NCBI RefSeq assembly: GCF_018224015.1
Contig: NZ_JAGPOT010000001.1
Span: forward strand, 1-64,000
DNA from: Pseudarthrobacter albicanus
GTDB taxonomy: Bacteria; Actinomycetota; Actinomycetes; Actinomycetales; Micrococcaceae
Length of the DNA: 64,000 nt
Reading direction: 5' to 3'
Shown: positions 56,235 to 64,000 of the stretch, piece after piece
Numbering within the stretch: position 1 is the stretch's first letter
Layout of the letters: each line of letters begins with the position of its first letter
Notes under the pieces: model-generated
What the model was told of the DNA's origin: nothing
Databases searched by the model: none
Seen by the model: the letters and a program-made list of their open reading frames with translations, nothing else
Translations under genes and position numbers: made by a program

Positions 56235-57707
56235 GTGCGCATGCGGCTCATGATTGCCGGCGGCGGCGGGTTCCGGGTACCGCTGATCTACCGGGCGCTC
56301 TCCTCCGGGCCTTTCGCGGGGCTGGTCCGCGAGCTGGTGCTGTACGACGTCGACGCCGGCCGGCTCGCCGCCGTCGACGCGGTCCTGGCCTCGCTCGCCG
56401 GGCAGCCCGGGGGCGCATCCTTCCCCGCGGTCCGGACCACCACGTCCCTGCCCGAGGCGCTCGACGGCACGGACATGGTGTTTGCCGCGATCCGCCCGGG
56501 CGGCACCGCCGGGCGCACGGCGGACGAGCGGATCGCCCTGGACCTGGGGGTCCTGGGCCAGGAGACCACCGGGGCCGGCGGGATCTCCTACGCCCTGCGG
56601 TCCATCCCCCGCATGCTGGAACTCGCGGCCCAGATGCGGCGGCGGTGCCCTGAGGCATGGCTGCTGAACTTCACCAACCCCGCGGGTATCGTCACGGAGG
56701 CGCTGCTCCCCGTCCTCGGCCCGAAGGTGGTCGGCATCTGCGATTCCGCCGGCGGCCTGGTGCACCGGGCGGCGCGGGCCGCCGGCGTCGTCCTCCCGCA
56801 GGGACAGCTCGAGGGAAAGCTTGAGGGACAGCTCGAGGGAAAGCTCCAGGGGCAGCTCGACGGCGTGGGCTACTACGGGCTGAACCATCTGGGCTGGCTT
56901 TACCGGCTGGAGTCCGGCGGCCGGGACGTCCTGCCGGAGCTGCTGGCGGACGCCGCGGCCCTGGCGGGCTTCGAGGAGGGCCGGCTGTTCGGCCCGGAAT
57001 TCCTCGCCGGGCTTGGCTGCCTGCCCAATGAGTACCTCTATTACTACTACGACACCGCCCGCGCCGTGGCCGCCATCCGCGACGCCGGGCAGACCCGCGG
57101 CGAGTCCATCGACGCGCAGCAGTCGGAGCTATATCCCCGGCTGGCGGCCGCGGGGCCTGACGCCTACCGGCTCTGGGAGGCCGCCCGCAGGTCCCGCGAG
57201 GAAGGCTACCTGGCCGAGGCCCGGCCGGCCGGCGAGCGCCGGGACGAGACGGACCTGGCCGGCGGCGGCTACGAACGCGTCGCCCTCGCTGTCATGCGGG
57301 CCCTCTCCGGGGGCGGCCGGGCCGAGCTGATCCTCAATACGTCCAACACGGTGCCGGGCGCGGGTCCCGGCGCAGTCCCGGCGGTCCCCGGACTGCCCGC
57401 GGACTCCGTCGTCGAGGTCCCCTGCAAGGTGACCCCCGACGGCATCGTGCCGCTGCCGCAGGACCGTCCGGCCCCGCCGCAGCTGGCGCTGATGCGGCGG
57501 GTCAAGGATGTGGAGCGGCTCGTGGTGGAGGCAGCCGGACCAGCCGCCGGACAGGGCCGGCGGGAGGCGGCCCTCGCGGCCTTCGCCCGGCACCCGCTGG
57601 TCGATTCGGAGCTTCTGGCCGGAAAGCTCCTCGCCGGTTACGAGGCCGCGTTCCCGGAGCTTGGGGCGCTCTGGCGCGGCGGCGGCCCGTCCGCGGTACA
57701 GGAGTAA
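56235..57707 (+). CDS. Glycoside hydrolase family 4 (6-phospho-beta-glucosidase type)
   Basis: A 490-residue NAD- and Mn-dependent GH4 enzyme. N-terminal IAGGGGFRVPLIY is the nucleotide-binding strand, GICDSAGG carries the metal-ligand Cys, and GLNHLGWLY the His. It splits phosphorylated or plain glycosides by an oxidation-elimination mechanism. A stretch QLEGKLEGQLEGKLQG, from a five-fold 12-base repeat, is inserted after the Cys region and is unusual for the family. Start is GTG at 56235 or ATG at 56241. Confidence 0.88.
   Translation: MRMRLMIAGGGGFRVPLIYRALSSGPFAGLVRELVLYDVDAGRLAAVDAVLASLAGQPGGASFPAVRTTTSLPEALDGTDMVFAAIRPGGTAGRTADERIALDLGVLGQETTGAGGISYALRSIPRMLELAAQMRRRCPEAWLLNFTNPAGIVTEALLPVLGPKVVGICDSAGGLVHRAARAAGVVLPQGQLEGKLEGQLEGKLQGQLDGVGYYGLNHLGWLYRLESGGRDVLPELLADAAALAGFEEGRLFGPEFLAGLGCLPNEYLYYYYDTARAVAAIRDAGQTRGESIDAQQSELYPRLAAAGPDAYRLWEAARRSREEGYLAEARPAGERRDETDLAGGGYERVALAVMRALSGGGRAELILNTSNTVPGAGPGAVPAVPGLPADSVVEVPCKVTPDGIVPLPQDRPAPPQLALMRRVKDVERLVVEAAGPAAGQGRREAALAAFARHPLVDSELLAGKLLAGYEAAFPELGALWRGGGPSAVQE
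56802..56861. repeat. Five-fold 12-base in-frame repeat in the GH4 gene
   Basis: Five tandem copies alternating GGACAGCTCGAG and GGAAAGCTTGAG-like units, encoding G(Q/K)LE. A 24-base higher-order period is visible. Confidence 0.9.
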
Positions 57708-57747
57708 TGTTTTATCGACATGCAGTCCACGCAGGGAAGGGGGAACA

Positions 57748-59013
57748 ATGTCACTGGTCCGCCGTGTCGCGTTCCTCTCCCTGCACACCTCCCCGATGGA
57801 GCAGCCCGGCTCGGGCGACGCCGGGGGCATGAACGTGTACATCCGGGCGCTGGCCGCGGCCCTGGCGGAGACCGGCGTCGAGGTGGAGATCTTCACGCGG
57901 TCCACCGCCGCCGGGCAGCCCGCCGTCGAGCATCCCTCCCCGGGCGTGTGCGTCCACAATGTCCTGGCCGGGCCGCCGCGGAAGCTGCCCAAGGAGGAGC
58001 TGCCGGAGCTGCTGCACACCATGGTGGCCGAGATCGACCGGATCCGCCAGCTCCAGCCGCACGGCCGCTACGACCTGATCCATTCGCACTACTGGGTGTC
58101 CGGGGTCGCGGGCCTGGAGCTGTCGCAGCTGTGGGGGCTGCCGCTCGTGCACACCATGCACACCATGGCCAAGGTCAAGAACCTGCTGCTGGAGTCCGGT
58201 GAGCAGCCGGAACCTCGACGGCGCGAGGAGGGCGAGCACCGGATCGTCGACGGCGCCACCCGCCTGGTCGCCAATACGGGGACCGAAGCCGCCGAGCTCG
58301 TCTCGCACTACAACGCGGACATCGACCACATCGACGTCGCTCCCCCGGGCGTGGACCTGGCCGTCTTCACGCCCGCGTTCCGCAGCCGGGCACGGGCCGG
58401 GCACGGCGTGCCGCCGGGGAAGTTCCATCTGCTCTTCGCCGGCCGGATCCAGCGGCTCAAGGGCCCGCAGGTCCTGGTCAAGGCGGCCGAACTGCTGCGT
58501 TCCCGCCGCCCGGACATCGACCTGCAGGTGACCATCCTGGGTGCCATCAGCGGCGCGAAGGACTTCAACCTCAAGTCGCTGATCAGCGCAGCCGGGATGG
58601 ACGACGTCGCCACCCACCACCCGCCGGTCAGCGCACCAGAGCTGGCCGGCTGGTTCCGCTCGGCCGACGTCGTGGTGATGCCCTCGTACAGCGAATCCTT
58701 CGGCCTGGTGGCCCTGGAGGCGCAGGCCTGCGGGACGCCCGTGGTCGCCACCAAGGTGGGCGGGCTCTCCCGCGCCATCTTCGACGGCCGGACCGGGCTG
58801 CTGGTGGAAGGACACAAACCCGGCCACTGGGCCGACGCCCTCGAGGCCCTCTACGACGATCCCGCCACCCGGGAGGATATGGGCCGGGCCGCCTCGGTGC
58901 ACGCCGAGGGGTTCGGCTGGCAACGCACCGCCGCCATCACGCTGGAGAGCTACCACACCGCCCTGAGCCAGCACTTTGGAAGCCTGCACATCCCGGTGGG
59001 CCACGCGCCCTGA
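57748..59013 (+). CDS. mshA: D-inositol-3-phosphate glycosyltransferase
   Basis: A 421-residue GT4 (GT-B fold) enzyme with [17 protein letters not shown] near residue 25, the UDP-sugar region and the EX7E motif [15 protein letters not shown]. MshA transfers GlcNAc from UDP-GlcNAc to inositol-3-phosphate, the first step of mycothiol synthesis. Its start ATG at 57748 has GGAAGGGGG upstream. Ino1, which makes the acceptor, lies 3 kb further on. It follows GH4 by about 40 bases, so cotranscription is possible. Confidence 0.93.
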   Translation: MSLVRRVAFLSLHTSPMEQPGSGDAGGMNVYIRALAAALAETGVEVEIFTRSTAAGQPAVEHPSPGVCVHNVLAGPPRKLPKEELPELLHTMVAEIDRIRQLQPHGRYDLIHSHYWVSGVAGLELSQLWGLPLVHTMHTMAKVKNLLLESGEQPEPRRREEGEHRIVDGATRLVANTGTEAAELVSHYNADIDHIDVAPPGVDLAVFTPAFRSRARAGHGVPPGKFHLLFAGRIQRLKGPQVLVKAAELLRSRRPDIDLQVTILGAISGAKDFNLKSLISAAGMDDVATHHPPVSAPELAGWFRSADVVVMPSYSESFGLVALEAQACGTPVVATKVGGLSRAIFDGRTGLLVEGHKPGHWADALEALYDDPATREDMGRAASVHAEGFGWQRTAAITLESYHTALSQHFGSLHIPVGHAP

Positions 59014-59078
59014 GCCGGACCCACTGGCCGGCAGCACCGGACCGGTACACCGCCGACGCCACGAACCGAAGGACAACG

Positions 59079-60812
59079 ATGTCTGACACCGCACCCGCTG
59101 GAAGCGCCTCGGCAACTGCCCCGGCCACGGCCCTGAGCGATCTGGAGATTGCGCAGCGGGCCACCATCCGGCCGATCGAGGAGGTCGCAGCCGCGGCCGG
59201 GATCAACGCCGAGGCGCTCGAGTTCTACGGCCGCTATAAGGCCAAGATCGACCCGGCAAAGCTGAGGGTCCCTGCTTCCGGCGCTGGCCGCGCCCCCGGC
59301 AAGGTGGTGCTCGTGTCCGCGATGTCGCCCACGCCCGCGGGTGAAGGCAAGTCCACCACCACGGTGGGTCTGGCGGATTCTTTGGCCCGCGCAGGGCATC
59401 GGGTCATGATCGCGCTGCGCGAACCGTCCCTGGGCCCCATCCTGGGCATGAAGGGCGGTGCGGCGGGCGGCGGCTACTCCCAGGTCCTGCCCATGGACGA
59501 GATCAACCTGCACTTCACCGGCGACTTCCACGCGATCACCTCGGCCAACAACGCGCTCATGGCCCTCGTGGACAATCACATCTTCCAGGGCAATGAGCTG
59601 AACATCGATCCGCGCCGGATGACCTTCAAGCGGGTGCTGGACATGAATGACCGCTCGCTCCGGGAGGTCGTGATCGGGCTGGGCGGGCCTGCGCAGGGCG
59701 TGCCGCGGCAGGACAGTTTCGACATCACGGCGGCCTCCGAGATCATGGCCGTCTTCTGCCTGGCCACGGACCTGGACGACCTTCGCGAGCGCCTGGGCCG
59801 CATCACCTTCGGCTACAGCTACGACCGCCAACCGGTCACGGTGGCGGATCTGGGCGTCCAGGGCGCGTTGACCATGCTGCTCAAGGACGCCCTCAAGCCG
59901 AACCTCGTCCAGACCATCGCGGGGACGCCCGCCCTGGTCCACGGCGGCCCGTTCGCGAACATCGCGCACGGCTGCAACTCCCTCATCGCCACCCGGACCG
60001 CGCAGCAACTGGCAGACATCGTCGTCACGGAAGCCGGCTTCGGCGCAGACCTGGGCGCCGAAAAGTACATGGACATCAAGGCGAGGGTGGCCGACGTCGC
60101 GCCGTCCGCCGTCGTGCTGGTGGCAACGGTCCGGGCGCTCAAGATGCACGGCGGCGTCGCCAAGGACCGGCTCAAGGAACCCAACGCGGAGGTGCTGGCC
60201 GCCGGCGTCGCCAACCTCCAGCGCCACATCCGCAACGTCGGGAAGTTCGGCATCACCCCGGTTGTGGCGATCAACAAGTTCGCTACGGACACCCGGGAGG
60301 AGCTGGACTGGCTGCTGGACTGGTGCGCCGCCGAGGGTGTGCCGGCCGCCGTCGCCGATGTCTGGGGCCGCGGCGGTGGCGGCGACGGCGGGGACGAGCT
60401 GGCCGCAAAGGTTGCCGCTGCCCTCGACGCCCCGCACACGTTCCGGCACCTGTACCCGCTGGAGCTGTCCGTGGAGGACAAGATCCGCACGATCGTGCAG
60501 GAGATATACGGCGCCGACGGCGTGGACTTCTCCGTCCCGGCGCTCAAGCGGCTCGCCGACATCGAGAAAAATGGCTGGTCAGGCCTTCCTGTCTGCATGG
60601 CCAAGACGCAGTACTCGTTCAGCGACGACGCCACCCGGCTCGGCGCCCCGAAGGGCTTCACGGTCCACGTCCGGGACCTCATTCCGAAGACCGGGGCCGG
60701 TTTCATCGTGGCGCTGACCGGGGCCGTGATGACCATGCCGGGCCTGCCGAAGGAACCGGCCGCGATGCGCATGGACGTCGACCCCGACGGCAATCCCGTC
60801 GGCCTCTTCTAG
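59079..60812 (+). CDS. fhs: Formate-tetrahydrofolate ligase
   Basis: A 577-residue enzyme with P-loop [18 protein letters not shown] near residue 90, [19 protein letters not shown], and [13 protein letters not shown]. It makes 10-formyl-THF from formate, THF and ATP in the cytoplasm. A Gly/Asp-rich stretch ([12 protein letters not shown]) is present near residue 430. Start ATG at 59079. A hairpin repeat follows its stop. Confidence 0.95.
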   Translation: MSDTAPAGSASATAPATALSDLEIAQRATIRPIEEVAAAAGINAEALEFYGRYKAKIDPAKLRVPASGAGRAPGKVVLVSAMSPTPAGEGKSTTTVGLADSLARAGHRVMIALREPSLGPILGMKGGAAGGGYSQVLPMDEINLHFTGDFHAITSANNALMALVDNHIFQGNELNIDPRRMTFKRVLDMNDRSLREVVIGLGGPAQGVPRQDSFDITAASEIMAVFCLATDLDDLRERLGRITFGYSYDRQPVTVADLGVQGALTMLLKDALKPNLVQTIAGTPALVHGGPFANIAHGCNSLIATRTAQQLADIVVTEAGFGADLGAEKYMDIKARVADVAPSAVVLVATVRALKMHGGVAKDRLKEPNAEVLAAGVANLQRHIRNVGKFGITPVVAINKFATDTREELDWLLDWCAAEGVPAAVADVWGRGGGGDGGDELAAKVAAALDAPHTFRHLYPLELSVEDKIRTIVQEIYGADGVDFSVPALKRLADIEKNGWSGLPVCMAKTQYSFSDDATRLGAPKGFTVHVRDLIPKTGAGFIVALTGAVMTMPGLPKEPAAMRMDVDPDGNPVGLF

Positions 60813-60826
60813 ACCCTCCCTCACCT

Positions 60827-60891
60827 CCGTTGCCCTATCACTTTTGGCTGCCATTCCCCCTTCTTGACGCCCGTAAGTGATAGCGCAACGG
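60827..60891. repeat. Hairpin repeat, left of the DUF559 gene
   Basis: CCGTTGCCCTATCACTT (60827-60843) pairs with AAGTGATAGCGCAACGG (60875-60891), one mismatch, 31-base loop. The same arm sequence recurs at 61899-61965. It could also terminate fhs. Confidence 0.9.
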
Positions 60892-60968
60892 GCTTGGGCA
60901 TGGCTGTGGAGGACTGGTGCCGTCGGATTGTGGACAACTTCTGCGGGAGCGGCGGCGTTAGGGCAACA

Positions 60969-61895
60969 ATGGTGCGCATGCGTCCATCTGCGCCTCTACC
61001 GGCCCACCTTTCCGCCGCCCCGTTCACTGTCCAGGAGGCGAGGGCTGCCAGTCTGAGCAGCGGCCGGCTCCGTTCCTCCGACCTCGTCTCAGCCGGCCGG
61101 TTGGTGTATCTGCCCGCCGGCTGGGAGTTTGAAATCCGCAGCCTGGCGAGGGCACTCTCGGCGGCAACACCGGGCGCATGGATCTCGCACGTGACCGCCG
61201 CAATACTGCTTGGGCTGTGGCTTCCGTCCTGGTTCCGTGGCTGCCGGGAACTCCATCTCAGTAAGCCCAGGGCGCTGCCCCCGGTCCGGCGCGAGGGTGT
61301 GGTCGGGCATACCGTGCTTGCTTTCGAGGACGAGGTCATGGTGCTGGACGGCACCCGCATTTCAACCCCGGCCCGGACCTGGCTTGACCTTGCCCGCGTC
61401 CTGCCACTTGAAGATCTCGTAGCGGTCGGCGACCAGCTGGTCCGTCGCCCCCATCCGGGCCTCGAGGACCGCTCGGAGCCGTGGGCAACACTTCCCCAGC
61501 TGCACGAAATGCTGAGGCGCCACCCGAAACTCAAAGGAGTCGTGAAGGCGCGCCAGGCGACGGAACTGATCCGTCCCGGCGCCGACTCCGCGCCGGAGAC
61601 TTTCCTGCGCCTGGCCCTGACATCTGCCGGACTCCCGGAACCCGAACTGCAGCTGCGGATTGTCCAGGGTGACCCGTATTCACCTGCCGCGGACCTCGGC
61701 TATCGTGAGCATCGGGTTGCCATCCAGTACGACGGCGGCCACCACCTCACGCGCGAACAGCAGTCCCGCGACAACCGCCGCGACGAATCGTTCAACTCTG
61801 CGGGCTGGCGGTATTTCAAGTTCAACGCAGACGATCTGGCCGATGACTTCCGGGGTGCCGTCCGCAGAGTCCGCCGCGCCCTTCGTCCCTGTTAA
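60969..61895 (+). CDS. DUF559/Vsr-like endonuclease-fold protein with AbiEi-like N-terminal domain
   Basis: About 308 residues. The N-terminal part (VQEARAASLSSGRLRSSDL, then GRLVYLPAGWE) resembles the winged-helix AbiEi-type antitoxin domain. The C-terminal part has APETFLRLAL, AADLGYREHRVAIQYDGGHH and GWRYFKFNADDL, the restriction-endonuclease-like DUF559 layout, with Gln in place of the usual second Glu (IQYDG). Such solitary genes are frequent in actinobacteria; function is unknown. ATG at 60969 or 60978. It is bracketed by two copies of a long inverted repeat and stands between housekeeping genes. Confidence 0.8.
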   Translation: MVRMRPSAPLPAHLSAAPFTVQEARAASLSSGRLRSSDLVSAGRLVYLPAGWEFEIRSLARALSAATPGAWISHVTAAILLGLWLPSWFRGCRELHLSKPRALPPVRREGVVGHTVLAFEDEVMVLDGTRISTPARTWLDLARVLPLEDLVAVGDQLVRRPHPGLEDRSEPWATLPQLHEMLRRHPKLKGVVKARQATELIRPGADSAPETFLRLALTSAGLPEPELQLRIVQGDPYSPAADLGYREHRVAIQYDGGHHLTREQQSRDNRRDESFNSAGWRYFKFNADDLADDFRGAVRRVRRALRPC

Positions 61896-61898
61896 ACG

Positions 61899-61965
61899 CC
61901 GGTTGCCCTATCACTTGCAGCAGCCAAACCAGGCGTTTGGGGACCACAAGTGATAGGGCAACCGG
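61899..61965. repeat. Hairpin repeat, right of the DUF559 gene
   Basis: CCGGTTGCCCTATCACTTG (61899-61917) pairs perfectly, 19 bp, with CAAGTGATAGGGCAACCGG (61947-61965). The 29-base loop holds a smaller hairpin (CCAAAC...GTTTGG). It starts three bases after the stop codon. Confidence 0.92.
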
Positions 61966-61989
61966 GGGAAACGGGGTGAAAAAAGGGGG

Positions 61990-63075
61990 TTAGCGCTCGA
62001 GGTCGCCGCGGATGAAGGCCTCGACCTTTTCACGGGCGAGGTCGTCGTTGAACTGCTCCGGCGGGGACTTCATGAAGTAGCTCGACGCCGAGAGCAGCGG
62101 GCCGCCGATGCCGCGGTCCAGGCCGATCTTGGCGGCGCGGATGGCGTCGATGATCACGCCGGCGGAGTTGGGCGAGTCCCAGACCTCGAGCTTGTATTCC
62201 AGCGATACCGGGGCGTCGCCGAAGTTGCGGCCCTCGAGGCGCACGAAGGCCCACTTGCGGTCGTCCAGCCACTGCACGTAGTCGGACGGGCCGATGTGGA
62301 CGTCGCGCGGCGCGATGTCGGCCTCGACGTTGGAGGTGACGGCCTGGGTCTTGGAGATCTTCTTGGACTCGAGGCGGTCGCGTTCCAGCATGTTCTTGAA
62401 GTCCATGTTGCCGCCGACGTTGAGCTGGTAGGTGCGGTCCAGCGTGACGCCGCGGTCTTCGAAGAGCTTGGCCATGACCCGGTGCGTGATGGTGGCACCG
62501 ATCTGGCTCTTGATGTCATCGCCCACGATCGGCACGCCGGCGGCGGTGAACTTGTCCGCCCACGCCTTGGTCCCGGCGATGAAGACCGGCAGCGCGTTGA
62601 CGAAGCCCACGCCGGCGTCGATGGCGCACTGGGCGTAGAACTCGGCGGCTTCCTGGGATCCGACCGGCAGGTAGCAGACCATGACGTCGACCTTGGCGTC
62701 CTTGAGGACCTGGACGACGTCCACGGGCTCCTCGGCGGACTGCTCGATGGTCTCGAGGTAGTACTTGCCGAGCCCGTCGAGGGTCGGCCCGCGCTGGACG
62801 GTGACGCCGGTCGGCGGGACGTCGGCGATCTTGATGGTGTTGTTCTCGCTCGCCAGGATGGCCTCGGACAGGTCCAGGCCCACCTTCTTGCCGTCGACGT
62901 CGAAAGCGGCAACAAAGTCAACGTCGTTGACGTGGTACTTGCCGAACTCCACGTGCATCAGACCCGGGATCGTGGCCTGGGGGTCGGCATCCCGGTAGTA
63001 CTGGACGCCCTGGACCAGCGAAGTGGCACAGTTACCTACGCCAACGATTGCAACACGAATCGGATTTGAAGACAC
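61990..63075 (-). CDS. ino1: Inositol-3-phosphate synthase
   Basis: A 361-residue enzyme of the actinobacterial Ino1 type, with the NAD motif [17 protein letters not shown] at the N-terminus, and [26 protein letters not shown] and the C-terminal SYFMKSPP. It turns glucose-6-phosphate into inositol-3-phosphate, used for mycothiol and phosphatidylinositol. GTG start at 63075 with AAAGGAG upstream. It is the acceptor supplier for mshA in this window. Confidence 0.95.
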   Translation of the reverse strand: MSSNPIRVAIVGVGNCATSLVQGVQYYRDADPQATIPGLMHVEFGKYHVNDVDFVAAFDVDGKKVGLDLSEAILASENNTIKIADVPPTGVTVQRGPTLDGLGKYYLETIEQSAEEPVDVVQVLKDAKVDVMVCYLPVGSQEAAEFYAQCAIDAGVGFVNALPVFIAGTKAWADKFTAAGVPIVGDDIKSQIGATITHRVMAKLFEDRGVTLDRTYQLNVGGNMDFKNMLERDRLESKKISKTQAVTSNVEADIAPRDVHIGPSDYVQWLDDRKWAFVRLEGRNFGDAPVSLEYKLEVWDSPNSAGVIIDAIRAAKIGLDRGIGGPLLSASSYFMKSPPEQFNDDLAREKVEAFIRGDLER

Positions 63076-63226
63076 GGAACTCCTTTAGGAACAAACTTCA
63101 CGCACCCGGTGGGGACGCACTCTGATGTGCGACGGCGGCAGACGGGCACGGGGCCATACGGCACCCTAGCATTGTAGTCAACGCCGCGGCGGCCGCGCTT
63201 GTTCCCGTCCTCCGCCGGCTTTTCTG

Positions 63227-64000
63227 TTACGTTAGCGGGTCCGGCTCTTTCTGGGCCCACAGGTTGATGTCCGACTCGACGGCGAACTCGTCAATCGAGG
63301 TGAGCTCCGCTGCCGAGAAGTCGAGCCGTTTGACGGCGGCGAGCGTGTCCTCAAGCTGCCCGACGGTGGAGGCGCCGACGAGGGCGGACGTGACGGAGGA
63401 GCCCCTGGACTGCCCGCGGAGGATCCAGGCGATGGCCAGCTGGGCCAGCGACTGGCCGCGGCCTTCGGCGATCCGGTGGAGCCCCCGGACACGGTCCAGC
63501 CTGTCCTCGGTGATGGTGGATCCGGCCAGGGATTTCGCCTGGGCGGCGCGGGAGCCGGCCGGAATGCCCTGGAGGTAGCGGTCGGTGAGCAGGCCCTGCG
63601 CCAGCGGGGAGAACGCGATGGAGCCCGCGCCCACCTGCTCCAGTGCCTCATAGAGGTTGGGTGTGCCGTTTTCGGTCCAGCGGTTCAGCATGGAGTAGCT
63701 GGGCTGGTGGATCAGCAGCGGGGTGCCCAGGTCCTTCAGGATCCGGGCCGCTTCCAGGGTCTGCTCCGGGGTGTAGGAGGAGATGCCGGCGTACAGGGCC
63801 CTGCCGGAGCGGACGGCCGAATCCAGGGCGCCCATGGTCTCCTCCATCGGCGTCTCCGGGTCGGGGCGGTGGCTGTAGAAAATATCCACGTAGTCCAGGC
63901 CCATCCGTTCCAATGACTGGTCGAGGCTCGCGAGCAGGTACTTGCGGGACCCCCATTCCCCGTACGGGCCCGGCCACATGTTGTACCCGGCCTTGGTGGA
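63227..64000 (-). CDS. Aldo/keto reductase, C-terminal part (YghZ/Kv-beta type)
   Basis: The gene runs off the right edge; about 257 C-terminal residues are visible. The barrel segments SLDQSLERMGLDYVDIFYSH and LLIHQPSYSMLNRW and the late cofactor region ALVGASTVGQLED match aldo/keto reductases of the L-glyceraldehyde-3-phosphate reductase (YghZ) group, which reduce aldehydes with NADPH. The catalytic Tyr lies outside the window; the Lys may be in STKAGYN at the very edge. Ends 150 bases upstream of ino1. Confidence 0.9.
   Translation of the reverse strand, partial: STKAGYNMWPGPYGEWGSRKYLLASLDQSLERMGLDYVDIFYSHRPDPETPMEETMGALDSAVRSGRALYAGISSYTPEQTLEAARILKDLGTPLLIHQPSYSMLNRWTENGTPNLYEALEQVGAGSIAFSPLAQGLLTDRYLQGIPAGSRAAQAKSLAGSTITEDRLDRVRGLHRIAEGRGQSLAQLAIAWILRGQSRGSSVTSALVGASTVGQLEDTLAAVKRLDFSAAELTSIDEFAVESDINLWAQKEPDPLT

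Overview
The window is high-GC actinobacterial DNA, most likely from an Arthrobacter or Pseudarthrobacter-type member of the Micrococcaceae. This rests on the very high GC of third codon positions, frequent GTG and TTG starts, mycothiol (mshA) and inositol-phosphate (ino1) genes, a groES-groEL1 operon with a His-rich GroEL tail, CIRCE heat-shock operators, a GuaB3-type IMPDH paralogue and a galU / rimJ-like / glpR cluster. The genus is inferred from protein character, not from a database search.

Bases 1 to about 14.3 kb form an accessory, partly decayed region. It starts with the 3' end of an aldehyde dehydrogenase, a broken short-chain dehydrogenase and an EamA transporter. Then comes a gene graveyard (2.3-4.4 kb) with an IS701-like transposase scrap, a split membrane-protein scrap, and relics of GntR/FCD and IclR regulators. 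A DHA2-type MFS transporter with three frameshifts lies beside an intact M20 amidohydrolase. An EAL protein with altered catalytic residues follows, then a serine-recombinase relic joined to a PAS scrap. A second, intact catabolic unit (YtcJ-like amidohydrolase, APC permease, divergent TetR regulator with a palindromic operator candidate) closes the region just before tRNA-Ala(CGC).

From 14.3 kb to the end the window looks like conserved chromosome, and every gene is intact. Main blocks: an NmrA-like protein, glpR, acetyltransferase and galU; 5-formyl-THF cyclo-ligase and an FmdB zinc-ribbon gene preceded by a CIRCE-like operator; a SAF/CpaB-like protein; a 1433-residue helicase-nuclease-like protein with a changed Walker A; guaA; DUF3817-SURF1; a PTS IIA domain; glpD; guaB3; DUF3105-DUF305; a secreted Met/His-rich protein; a small-protein / ECF sigma / zinc anti-sigma cassette; an ABC exporter; guaB; an OafA-type acyltransferase; DUF389; groES-groEL; a SAM methyltransferase; a shikimate dehydrogenase-like protein; a lipoprotein GH3 hexosaminidase; a GCS2 ligase; the overlapping alr-tsaE-tsaB-rimI-tsaD operon; a PfkB kinase; GH4; mshA; fhs; a DUF559 nuclease-like gene between two hairpin repeats; ino1; and a partial aldo/keto reductase.

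Functional links: guaB, guaB3 and guaA serve GMP synthesis; ino1 and mshA supply the first steps of mycothiol; tsaB, tsaD and tsaE make tRNA t6A; 5-FCL and fhs feed one-carbon metabolism. The most unusual signals are the clustered lesions on one side of the tRNA, an 85-110 bp intergenic repeat present three times, a gene bracketed by two copies of a long inverted repeat, a CIRCE-like site before fmdB, glpR without an adjacent glp/moeA gene, and repeated in-frame 12- or 15-base expansions in unrelated genes.
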